Of a stretch of 15,300 bases of DNA, positions 1 to 5,269 are shown one piece after another (within the stretch, counting starts at the first letter, position 1; every line of letters begins with the position of its first letter). The notes beneath the pieces were generated by a model. That model did no database searches. It worked only from the letters and a program-made list of their open reading frames with translations, and had not been told where the DNA came from. Source of the DNA: Alphaproteobacteria bacterium (GTDB lineage Bacteria > Pseudomonadota > Alphaproteobacteria > CAAGCB01 > CAG-977). The stretch lies in NCBI GenBank assembly GCA_021639925.1, contig JAJXEL010000021.1, positions 1 to 15,300 of the forward strand. The letters run 5' to 3'. Made by a program: the position numbers and the translations under genes.

Positions 1-409
1 TTTTTAATTTAACAAATAAGCCGGCGCAATTATGCTTGTCTTTAAGTTGATATAAAATTATCCCTTTTTGGATTTCATTTTAAATGCAGGTTGTCACAGG
101 CTGTATTTGCCGTCCGGAGAAACAATTTGATTTTTTTGTCCGCCCAGACTACCTTGATTTTGTTTAAAATAAATTCTGACAGAGGGTATATGTTGGAAAT
201 TGCAGTAAAAAGGTAATCGGCTTTTTTGTGCTGTGTTACCTGTGAAAACATCGGGCAGATATAAAAATAACCGTGATGTGAGGTGTTGTTTTACCTGCAG
301 AAAATCCAATATAAATAAGAACTCTTCACGTCCTTGCATACGCGGCGAACAGGGAAAAAATCGAAGCGTTCTCAGACAGATAACCGTTAATTTTCAAAAG
401 GACACTTTT
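1..409. other. AT-rich stretch without a convincing gene
   Basis: No open frame here has both a plausible ribosome binding site and a recognisable product. A minus-strand frame at 94-339 lacks a Shine-Dalgarno sequence and resembles nothing I know. The sequence is clearly richer in A+T than the neighbouring genes. A weak inverted pair AGGTAA (211-216) / TTACCT (236-241), with TTACCTG repeated at 291-297, is the only structure I noticed. The end of this stretch carries the leader of the acetyltransferase gene, including its AAAAGGA ribosome binding site near 397-402. Confidence 0.6.
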
Positions 410-925
410 ATGATTGATATCAGACCTGAAATTCCCGCGGATTATGATGAAATCCGCTGGCTTGTCCGCAAATCTTTTGAAACCGCCGAACATACGAACG
501 GCGACGAATATAATCTGGTCGGCCGTTTAAGAAACAGCAGCGGTTATATTCCCGGACTTTCCCTTGTCGCGGAACAAGACGGAAAGCTTGTCGGACATAT
601 TATGTTTACGCAAATACGCGCCGGACAGACGACACAACTGATTTTAGCGCCGTTATCCGTCCTGCCTGAATATCAAAGACAGGGAATCGGCAGCGCTTTG
701 ATTACGGCGGGACATGCGGCCGCGCAGAAAACGGAATATGAATTTTCGATTCTGGTCGGCCACGCTTCTTATTATCCGAAATTCGGCTATCGCCCGGCGT
801 CGGAATTCGGCTTGAAATGCCCGATTGAAAGCGTTCCGGCTGAATGTTTTATGGCTTTTAACCTAAAAGGCAGAAAAACATTCCTGAATGCCGCGATTGA
901 ATTTCCTCCGGTATTTTTTGAATAA
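410..925 (+). CDS. GNAT N-acetyltransferase, YhbS-like
   Basis: A 171-residue single-domain acetyltransferase of the GNAT fold, expected to move an acetyl group from acetyl-CoA to an unknown small molecule or protein amine in the cytoplasm. The acetyl-CoA pyrophosphate loop (motif A) is visible as PEYQRQGIGSALI, about residues 87-99. It is followed by the segment ILVGHASYYPKFGYRPA, typical of the YhbS (COG3153) group. The ATG at 410 is chosen because AAAAGGA lies 8 bases upstream and the first residues (MIDIRPEIPADYDEI) are a normal GNAT start. The frame stays open back to 233, but that part looks non-coding. No operon partner is visible; the next features downstream are on the other strand. 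The substrate cannot be told from sequence. Confidence 0.88.
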   Translation: MIDIRPEIPADYDEIRWLVRKSFETAEHTNGDEYNLVGRLRNSSGYIPGLSLVAEQDGKLVGHIMFTQIRAGQTTQLILAPLSVLPEYQRQGIGSALITAGHAAAQKTEYEFSILVGHASYYPKFGYRPASEFGLKCPIESVPAECFMAFNLKGRKTFLNAAIEFPPVFFE

Positions 926-970
926 TTTAATTTTCAACGGCAATCTTTTTCCCGGACCTGTCAAAACGGC

Positions 971-1078
971 GGCGACCCCAGGGAGATTGTTCGCTTTCGC
1001 TCACCCCTCAAGGGGGCCGCTCGGACTGCCGTCCTACGCGTCGTAAACCTGCGGTTTACCAAACCCCCTACGGGGGTT
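971..1078. repeat. String of five small hairpins beside a tRNA-Glu 3'-end copy
   Basis: Bases 971-988 match the 3' end of the tRNA-Glu gene (1137-1154) at 17 of 18 positions. After it come back-to-back palindromes: GC-TTTC-GC (993-1000), CCCC-TCAA-GGGG (1004-1015), GGAC-TGCC-GTCC (1023-1034), GTAAACC-TGC-GGTTTAC (1043-1059) and AACCCCC-TAC-GGGGGTT (1062-1078). ACGCGT at 1036-1041 is also palindromic. Read on the minus strand the first is GC-GAAA-GC, a GNRA-type loop. No frame here codes for a likely protein. I infer a dispersed palindromic repeat or a structured RNA made by read-through of tRNA-Glu; neither is proven. Confidence 0.5.
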
Positions 1079-1100
1079 CCAATCCCGGTTCTCCTAAAAT

Positions 1101-1130
1101 AAAAAAACCACCCTGTCGGGTGGATTTTTT
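1101..1130 (-). terminator. Rho-independent terminator after tRNA-Glu
   Basis: CCACCC (1108-1113), a TGTC loop and GGGTGG (1118-1123) form a 6-bp GC-rich stem. It is flanked by seven A on the left and seven T on the right, so it can work in both directions. It lies 12 bases beyond the 3' end of tRNA-Glu on the minus strand, its most obvious client. On the plus strand it could also stop transcripts from the acetyltransferase gene. Confidence 0.8.
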
Positions 1131-1135
1131 TATTT

Positions 1136-1211
1136 TGGCGACCCCAGGGGGATTCGAACCCCCGTTACCGCCGTGAAAGGGCGATGTCCTAGGCCTCTAG
1201 ACGATGGGGTC
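1136..1211 (-). tRNA. tRNA-Glu (anticodon TTC)
   Basis: On the minus strand this 76-base sequence folds as a full cloverleaf. The acceptor stem is GACCCCA paired with TGGGGTC, followed by discriminator G and an encoded CCA. The anticodon loop CTTTCAC is closed by TCGCC/GGCGG (one wobble pair) and carries anticodon TTC. The T arm is GGGGG-TTCGAAT-CCCCC. It closely resembles bacterial tRNA-Glu throughout. It has its own promoter just upstream and a terminator just downstream, in the same direction as lexA behind it. Confidence 0.97.
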
Positions 1212-1230
1212 ATCGTGTCAAGTCGGCTTA

Positions 1231-1259
1231 TATATAAAGATTATCCGACTTGCCGTCAA
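1231..1259 (-). promoter_or_regulatory. Promoter of tRNA-Glu with flanking inverted repeat
   Basis: On the minus strand TTGACG (1254-1259) and TATATA (1231-1236) are spaced by exactly 17 bases, placing the start about 13 bases before the tRNA. A perfect 8-bp inverted repeat, CAAGTCGG (1219-1226) and CCGACTTG (1245-1252), brackets the -10 element: one arm is in the spacer and the other is at the start site. Confidence 0.75.
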
Positions 1260-1292
1260 TACATTTTATACACAAAATGCATTTTTTTTACT

Positions 1293-1982
1293 TTAATCGT
1301 AATTCCTCATTAAACCGACCAGCTTTCCCTGAATCGTTATACGCTCGGAACTGTATGTCCGCGTTTCATAATCCTTATTGCACGGTTCCAGCAAAACCGC
1401 ATTCCCCTTACGTCTGATTTTTTTCAGCGTCACCTCGCACCCGTCAACCAAAGCAACGGCAATTTCACCGTTTTCTACAGAATTTGTCCGCCGGATAATG
1501 ACCGTATCCCCGTCCAAAATTCCGGCTTCAATCATTGAATCCCCCGCGACCGTCAAGGCGTAATGTTCCCCGTTTCCGATCATATTCGCCGGAACGGCAA
1601 CCGTTTCGTTGCTGCGCAAAGCTTCAATCGGCGTACCGGCCGCGATCTTTCCATAACGCGGCAGCTCAACCGAATTGGCCGCCAGATTTTCGCTTAAACG
1701 CGAAAAAGACCGAGTCGTTTGTCTGCTGACCAGATCCCTGGCCGACATGACCTGACATTCCGCCCGATTATCCGGCAAACGCAAAACCTCCAAAGCCCTG
1801 GCCCGATTCGGCAGACGGCGGATAAAACCGCGTTCTTCCAAACCGGAAATTAAACGGTGAATTCCCGATTTGGATTTCAAACCGATCGCTTCTTTCATTT
1901 CTTCAAACGACGGAGAAACGCCGTCTTCACGCAAACGCTTTTCAATTAACATCAGCAGTTGGTATTGTCTTTTTGTCAGCAT
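1293..1982 (-). CDS. lexA: SOS repressor LexA
   Basis: A 229-residue LexA, the usual length in Alphaproteobacteria. It represses DNA-damage genes as a dimer and cleaves itself when RecA filaments form. The N-terminal winged helix-turn-helix (about 1-68) starts MLTKRQYQLL and includes the recognition region around KSKSGIHRLISGLEERGF. The S24 peptidase half holds the Ala115-Gly116 cleavage bond in KIAAGTPIEA, the nucleophile Ser149 in AGDSM, and the general base Lys187 in EVTLKK. All parts needed for autocleavage are present. The ATG at 1982 has a G-rich ribosome binding site (GGGGG) a few bases upstream. A perfect SOS box overlaps its promoter, so it is autoregulated. tRNA-Glu lies downstream on the same strand with its own promoter. 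Confidence 0.97.
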   Translation of the reverse strand: MLTKRQYQLLMLIEKRLREDGVSPSFEEMKEAIGLKSKSGIHRLISGLEERGFIRRLPNRARALEVLRLPDNRAECQVMSARDLVSRQTTRSFSRLSENLAANSVELPRYGKIAAGTPIEALRSNETVAVPANMIGNGEHYALTVAGDSMIEAGILDGDTVIIRRTNSVENGEIAVALVDGCEVTLKKIRRKGNAVLLEPCNKDYETRTYSSERITIQGKLVGLMRNYD

Positions 1983-2012
1983 AAAGCCCCCGCGAACAAA
2001 GTTTCTCTTTTT

Positions 2013-2041
2013 GTTCTACTTTAGTTCTTTATTTTTATCAA
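2013..2041 (-). promoter_or_regulatory. lexA promoter with SOS box (GAAC-N7-GAAC)
   Basis: On the minus strand the site is GAAC-TAAAGTA-GAAC (2013-2027), an exact match to the alphaproteobacterial LexA operator. A -35 element TTGATA (2036-2041) and a -10 element TAGAAC (2013-2018) are 17 bases apart. The operator thus fills the spacer and overlaps the -10, and the predicted start lies about 25 bases before lexA. The site also sits in the intergenic region of the divergent deacetylase gene. Confidence 0.88.
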
Positions 2042-2104
2042 GAAAATTTTTAACCTTTTAACCTATATTTCTAAAAGCGATTTACCTGCCGGAGTCTTTT
2101 AAAG

Positions 2105-3100
2105 TTGTTTTTTATTCGTTTTTTCGTTTGTTTAATTCTGATATGCGGCGGACAGGCCGCTTTTGCGGTTTCGCCGTGGGGCAGCGCCGATCCCGCAGCG
2201 CCGCGAAAGGCGATAAAAGGCGTTTGGGGCACCGAAAGCAAAATTTCCGAAAATAACAAACAAGATGCTTTTGACGTCGCGGGATTGTTTTTTGACGGAG
2301 AAGAAGAAACAGACGAAGAAATTCCTTTGCCGCCGTGGCTGGAACATGCCGTCGCCATACCCGATGTTGATGAAAGCAGCCCGATGATCGCGATCGTTAT
2401 TGACGATTTGGGCGTTAACCGGAAAATGACAAAAGAAGTTTTGGATTTGCCGGCGCCGCTGACGGCTTCTTTTTTGTATTATGCCGACGATTTGCCCGAC
2501 CAGACACAAGCGGCCAGAGCCGCCGGACATGAACTGCTGGTCCATACGCCGATGGAACCCATCAATGCCAAATTCAACCCCGGCCCCGGCGCTTTGCGAA
2601 CAGGAATGCCGGAGGAAGAAATAAAGGACAGACTGGCTTTGATGTTGGATTCTTTTCCGGGATACGTCGGCATTAATAACCATATGGGCAGCCGTTTTAC
2701 CGCAGACCGGCCGGCCATGCGGGCGGTTATGGAAGAAGTCGAAAAAAGAGGATTGCTTTTTTTAGATTCGCTGACGTCAAGCCGCAGCGTTGCCAAAAAA
2801 ATCGCCCGCGAACAAAATATTCCCTATGCCGTGCGCAACGTTTTTTTAGATAACTCGCAAAATGAACAGGAAATCATGAAACAGCTTTCTTTGCTGGAAA
2901 AGCATGCTCTCCGGCATCGGTTCGCCGTCGGCATCGGCCACCCGCACAAAGCGACCGTCAACGCTTTAAAAAAATGGATTCCGCGGGCCAAGCAAAAAGG
3001 ATTTGTTTTCGTTCCCGTCAGCATGATCGCCGTTTACCTGCAGGACGAAGTGCAATCTGAAAATGTCCGGGCTTTAAATCTGCACGACGAATGGGAATAA
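2105..3100 (+). CDS. Divergent polysaccharide deacetylase, YibQ family
   Basis: A 331-residue exported protein of the divergent polysaccharide deacetylase family (COG2861, Polysacc_deac_2), a NodB-like fold usually linked to cell-envelope or peptidoglycan biology; the true substrate is unknown. Residues 1-21 form a signal peptide ending AAFA, followed by an acidic linker to about residue 90. The fold begins at IAIVIDDLG (Asp100, Asp101). It continues through LLVHTPMEP (His147), NNHMGSRFT (His193), LFLDSLT (Asp221) and GIGHPHKAT (His279, His281), the positions expected to hold metal and substrate. The start is taken as TTG at 2105 because GGAG (2091-2094) precedes it and it gives the whole signal peptide; the next in-frame ATG lies inside the domain. 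Its stop is 2 bases from that of the converging gene. Confidence 0.88.
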   Translation: MFFIRFFVCLILICGGQAAFAVSPWGSADPAAPRKAIKGVWGTESKISENNKQDAFDVAGLFFDGEEETDEEIPLPPWLEHAVAIPDVDESSPMIAIVIDDLGVNRKMTKEVLDLPAPLTASFLYYADDLPDQTQAARAAGHELLVHTPMEPINAKFNPGPGALRTGMPEEEIKDRLALMLDSFPGYVGINNHMGSRFTADRPAMRAVMEEVEKRGLLFLDSLTSSRSVAKKIAREQNIPYAVRNVFLDNSQNEQEIMKQLSLLEKHALRHRFAVGIGHPHKATVNALKKWIPRAKQKGFVFVPVSMIAVYLQDEVQSENVRALNLHDEWE

Positions 3101-3102
3101 AA

Positions 3103-3492
3103 TTATTCCAACGCGACGCTGTCCAGACTTTCGGGATCTTCTCCCAATAAAATCGCCAGATTCTTTAAATATCTTAACCCGTTGTATTTTCTGTACTCTT
3201 CAACGGAAGCTTCTCTTTTGGCCGCTTCGACGGTTTCATCAGCTTTGGGCAGCATCATGGGAAAAAAGGTAACGGCCCCGCTGACCGGTTCGCGCTGAAT
3301 TTCCAGCCAGCCGTTTGTCAAAGAAAACAAATATGTCGCAATCGCCGGCGGTTCTTTAACAATTTTTACCTTTAATCCGGACAAATTATGCACCAACAGC
3401 ATTTCACCGGGTTCAACATACTGCGTTGTAAAAATGCCGCGCACGTCAGTATCCAAAAAATCATTAATCATAATTACAGGCAATTCGGGCAT
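3103..3492 (-). CDS. Conserved-looking protein of unknown function, 129 aa
   Basis: I do not recognise this 129-residue protein. It has no signal peptide, no long hydrophobic segment and no cysteine. The first two thirds look like beta strands (INDF, GIFTTQYVEPGEMLLVHNL, LKVKIV). The last third is acidic and helical (DETVEAAKREASVEEYRKY), ending in EDPESLDSVALE. The ATG at 3492 is chosen because AAGGGGG lies about 6 bases upstream; an extension to TTG 3510 would run through that ribosome binding site. It lies directly behind the ArfA-like ORF but has its own TATAAT promoter inside that ORF's tail. It converges with the deacetylase gene with 2 bases between stops and no room for a terminator. 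Confidence 0.7.
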   Translation of the reverse strand: MPELPVIMINDFLDTDVRGIFTTQYVEPGEMLLVHNLSGLKVKIVKEPPAIATYLFSLTNGWLEIQREPVSGAVTFFPMMLPKADETVEAAKREASVEEYRKYNGLRYLKNLAILLGEDPESLDSVALE

Positions 3493-3506
3493 ATTTTTCC
3501 CCCTTT

Positions 3507-3698
3507 TCAAAAACGGATTCTATTATACGGAAAACGGGGAAAAAAACAAAATAAAAGCTCCGGATATTGTTTACCGAAGCTTTTTCTGTGTTTTTCCCGG
3601 CGGGAATAAATTTTTTTACTTTTTACGATTCTTTTTTTGTATTTTCCGGAACAAAGCAGTTCATAAGCGACCGGATCACGCTTTTTCTTTGTTTTCAT
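3507..3698 (-). CDS. arfA: ArfA-like alternative ribosome-rescue factor (non-stop design)
   Basis: A 63-codon basic ORF with an excellent ribosome binding site, AAGGAGAT (3703-3710), before the ATG at 3698. Residues 9-37 follow the conserved ArfA pattern: PVAYELL, then KYKKRIVKSKK, then YSRREKH, comparable to E. coli ArfA LFRQRVEKNKK...SYMRKGKH but lacking its GKG. ArfA binds stalled ribosomes with an empty mRNA channel and recruits RF2 to release the peptide. A strong hairpin with a U-tract starts at codon 39, so terminated transcripts would lack a stop and give about 49-52 residues. The part encoded beyond it (LLFCFFPRFPY...) is hydrophobic and probably rarely made, as in E. coli ArfA. The family call rests on my eye alignment alone. 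The alternative is an unrelated short basic protein. Confidence 0.68.
   Translation of the reverse strand: MKTKKKRDPVAYELLCSGKYKKRIVKSKKIYSRREKHRKSFGKQYPELLFCFFPRFPYNRIRF
3522..3549 (-). promoter_or_regulatory. Promoter of the 129-aa gene, inside the ArfA-like ORF tail
   Basis: On the minus strand a consensus TATAAT (3522-3527) is preceded at 16 bases by TTGTTT (3544-3549). The predicted start is about 3515, just ahead of the AAGGGGG ribosome binding site and ATG 3492. The -35 element coincides with the U-tract of the upstream terminator, so one T-rich run may serve both signals. Confidence 0.6.
3541..3584 (-). terminator. Intrinsic terminator within the ArfA-like coding sequence
   Basis: On the minus strand AAAAGCTTCGG (3584-3574) pairs with CCGGAGCTTTT (3563-3553) over 11 bp, including one U-G wobble, around a 10-base loop. 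ATTTTGTTTTTTT follows. On the plus strand the wobble becomes a C-A mismatch, so the minus reading is favoured. The stem begins at codon 39 of the ArfA-like ORF and the T-run covers codons 49-53, well before the TGA at 3507-3509. Confidence 0.82.
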
Positions 3699-3727
3699 CG
3701 AAATCTCCTTTTTTCATAATCCCGTAA

Positions 3728-3758
3728 AAGATATCGGACAAATCAAATCAAGAGTCAA
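3728..3758 (-). promoter_or_regulatory. Possible promoter of the ArfA-like gene
   Basis: On the minus strand TTGACT (3753-3758) and TATCTT (3728-3733) are separated by 19 bases, longer than ideal. It would start transcription about 25 bases before ATG 3698. On the plus strand, TATACT at 3801-3806 is a possible -10 for the exported SUMF1-fold gene, without a good -35. Confidence 0.35.
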
Positions 3759-3827
3759 TATGCCGCGCAAGAAAACAATTTATGCGCCGTTTAAAAAACA
3801 TATACTTCACAAAACCGGGAAAAAGCC

Positions 3828-4772
3828 ATGAACAGAAAGACAAAAAAATTTGTACTTGTTTTAGGAATCGCTTCATTTTTTTGTATGGGGTTTACCGCTT
3901 CAAACGATACGCCGAAAACACACAAATTCAGCAAAACGATTGAAAAAGAACGACCGCAATTGAATGAAGAAACCAAACGCCTGATCGCCGCTTATCGTGA
4001 AAATCCGACGGAAGAAAACCGCGCGGCGCTAAGAAAGCAGGTTGAAATCAATTACGATAATGTCATTGCCCGCAAAAAGGCCAAACTGGAAGAATTGAAA
4101 CAAACAGCCAGACACGAATCTAAAATCCGTGAAATGCAGCAGATTGTAGACGAAGTCGTTCAAGACAAAGAAAACCGCATTGAACAGACGATGCGCCGTT
4201 TTACCGATCCGCGTCTGCGTCCCGGCGCGCGGGTGGCTAAAGACGGATATCTGCCTGTTTTAGGCGCAACGCAAAACATCGAAATCGCCTATACGCCGGT
4301 AACAAAAGAAGAATACGCCGTATTTTTACAACAGACCGGCCGCCCCGGACAACCGTTTTCTGCTTACGAAGCCCGCCACCCTGCCACAAACGTTTCCTAT
4401 AACGACGCCGACGCGTACGCCCGCTGGCTTTCTGCCCGGGATAAAGAAGCGGTTTACCGTCTGCCGACTGAAAAAGAATGGGAATTGGCGGCCGGTCATA
4501 TGCCCAAAGACGCAGATTTCAACAACGGCGTCCAAACGGCGACAACTTCGGTCGACGCTTATAAAAACACTTTATCGGCCAGCGGAGCGATTGATATGTG
4601 GGGGAATTGCTGGGAATGGACGTCAACGCCCAAAAACGACGCCACCCAAACGGTCAAAGGCGGTTCTTTTGATTCGCCGCGCCTGAAATGCCGCACCGAA
4701 GAACGCGCGGAAAGCCGCGATCCCGCGAAAGGATATGATAACGTTTGCTTTCGCCTGGTACGGGAAAAATAA
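3828..4772 (+). CDS. Exported SUMF1/formylglycine-generating-enzyme-fold protein
   Basis: A 314-residue protein with a signal peptide (1-24, ending MGFTA), then a charged helical region (about 35-125) likely to form a coiled coil, then a SUMF1/FGE-sulfatase domain (about 140-312). Landmarks are TPVTKEEYAVFL (156-167), HPATNVSYNDADAYARWLS (184-202), YRLPTEKEWELAAG (210-223), IDMWGNCWEWT (255-265), KGGSF (277-281) and CFRLV (307-311). True FGE converts a sulfatase cysteine to formylglycine with two active-site cysteines after GGS. By eye, the second is kept as Cys288 but the first is Ser283, and no sulfatase is nearby. It may therefore be a non-catalytic or binding member of the family in the periplasm. 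It is followed after 33 bases by the xGLK-repeat protein, probably in one transcript. Confidence 0.85.
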   Translation: MNRKTKKFVLVLGIASFFCMGFTASNDTPKTHKFSKTIEKERPQLNEETKRLIAAYRENPTEENRAALRKQVEINYDNVIARKKAKLEELKQTARHESKIREMQQIVDEVVQDKENRIEQTMRRFTDPRLRPGARVAKDGYLPVLGATQNIEIAYTPVTKEEYAVFLQQTGRPGQPFSAYEARHPATNVSYNDADAYARWLSARDKEAVYRLPTEKEWELAAGHMPKDADFNNGVQTATTSVDAYKNTLSASGAIDMWGNCWEWTSTPKNDATQTVKGGSFDSPRLKCRTEERAESRDPAKGYDNVCFRLVREK

Positions 4773-4805
4773 AACAATAACTTTTAAAATGAAAGGAAGA
4801 ACACC

Positions 4806-5105
4806 ATGAATAAATTATTTATCTTTGCTTTGCTCGGATTATTTGTAGCCGGTATTCATTCTCCCGCTTTTGCAAAAGACGATACACTCGTGACCACTGT
4901 AGAAAGAAAAGACGGGTTAAAAGAAGGGCATAAAAAAGCCCCGGACGGAATGAAAGAAGGTCTGAAATACGGATTAAAAGACGGATTAAAGGAAGGATTA
5001 AAAGACGGCGATAAAAAGAACGTCGCGGCCTCTAAACCCGCCCAAAAGAAAAAATTAAAGCAAGGACTGAAAAACGGCCATAAAAATATTAAATCCGCAG
5101 AATAA
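4806..5105 (+). CDS. Small exported xGLK tetrapeptide-repeat protein
   Basis: A 99-residue protein with a clear signal peptide (1-23, ending SPAFA). The mature part is lysine- and glycine-rich and built on a four-residue period, x-G-L-K with x often Asp or Glu: residues 36-71 (DGLKEG, DGMKEGLKYGLKDGLKEG, then LKDGD) and again 84-94 (LKQGLKNGHK). A spacer around 72-83 (NVAASKPAQKK) divides the two blocks. No cysteine is present. ATG 4806 is preceded by AAAGGAAG. It follows the SUMF1-fold gene at 33 bases and ends in a terminator, so the two look like a two-gene operon of exported proteins. I do not recognise the family and cannot assign a function; the period does not match MORN repeats. Confidence 0.8.
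   Translation: MNKLFIFALLGLFVAGIHSPAFAKDDTLVTTVERKDGLKEGHKKAPDGMKEGLKYGLKDGLKEGLKDGDKKNVAASKPAQKKKLKQGLKNGHKNIKSAE
4971..5006 (+). repeat. Three tandem 12-bp units within the repeat gene
   Basis: GGATTAAAAGAC, GGATTAAAGGAA and GGATTAAAAGAC follow one another directly. Each encodes G-L-K plus Asp or Glu. The near identity at DNA level, not only protein level, points to recent expansion by slippage or unequal exchange; unit number may vary between strains. Confidence 0.85.
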
Positions 5106-5116
5106 CCAATATTATC

Positions 5117-5160
5117 AAAGCTCCCTTTCTTGCTTTTCTAATGGCATGGGGGAGCTTTTT
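5117..5160 (+). terminator. Terminator of the exported-protein operon
   Basis: AAAGCTCCC (5117-5125) pairs with GGGAGCTTT (5150-5158), followed by further T residues. The 24-base loop is long for an intrinsic terminator, but the 9-bp stem and T-run are right and it lies 12 bases after the stop. Confidence 0.65.
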
Positions 5161-5183
5161 TGTATTTCATTCATTTTTTTATT

Positions 5184-5219
5184 AAAACAAAAGTCTCCGG
5201 CGGTTTCCCGCCGAAGGCT
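5184..5219 (-). terminator. Terminator of glyQ-glyS-ppdK
   Basis: On the minus strand CGGCGG-GAAA-CCGCCG (5213-5198) forms a 6-bp core closed by a GNRA tetraloop, extended outward by TTC/GGA-type pairs with one mismatch, and followed by TTTTGTTTT. It lies about 50 bases past the ppdK stop. The plus-strand side also ends in CTTTTTCTTTT, so it may work in both directions. Confidence 0.75.
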
Positions 5220-5269
5220 TTTTCTTTTGTTATCCCTGTCCGGAGGACGTTTCCCCCGTACGGGTAGTA

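Noticed and set aside
211..297. AGGTAA/TTACCT pair and repeated TTACCTG
   Set aside because: Arms of only six or seven bases in AT-rich DNA are readily found by chance and flank no gene start.
94..339. Minus-strand 81-codon frame in the left intergenic region
   Set aside because: No Shine-Dalgarno sequence before its ATG, no recognisable product, composition like non-coding DNA. A decayed gene remnant cannot be excluded.
233..409. Upstream extension of the YhbS-like acetyltransferase
   Set aside because: The added residues match nothing in GNAT proteins, while ATG 410 has a good ribosome binding site and a normal domain start.
993..1078. CRISPR-like array
   Set aside because: The palindromes differ in sequence and length and have no constant repeat or regular spacer.
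3098..3105. Convergent genes with almost no gap (also 12068/12078 and 13602/13606)
   Set aside because: Tight tail-to-tail packing without a terminator is common in compact genomes; no special mechanism needed.
3828..4772. Genuine sulfatase-activating formylglycine-generating enzyme
   Set aside because: One of the two expected active-site cysteines appears to be Ser283 and no sulfatase gene is present; only the fold is supported.
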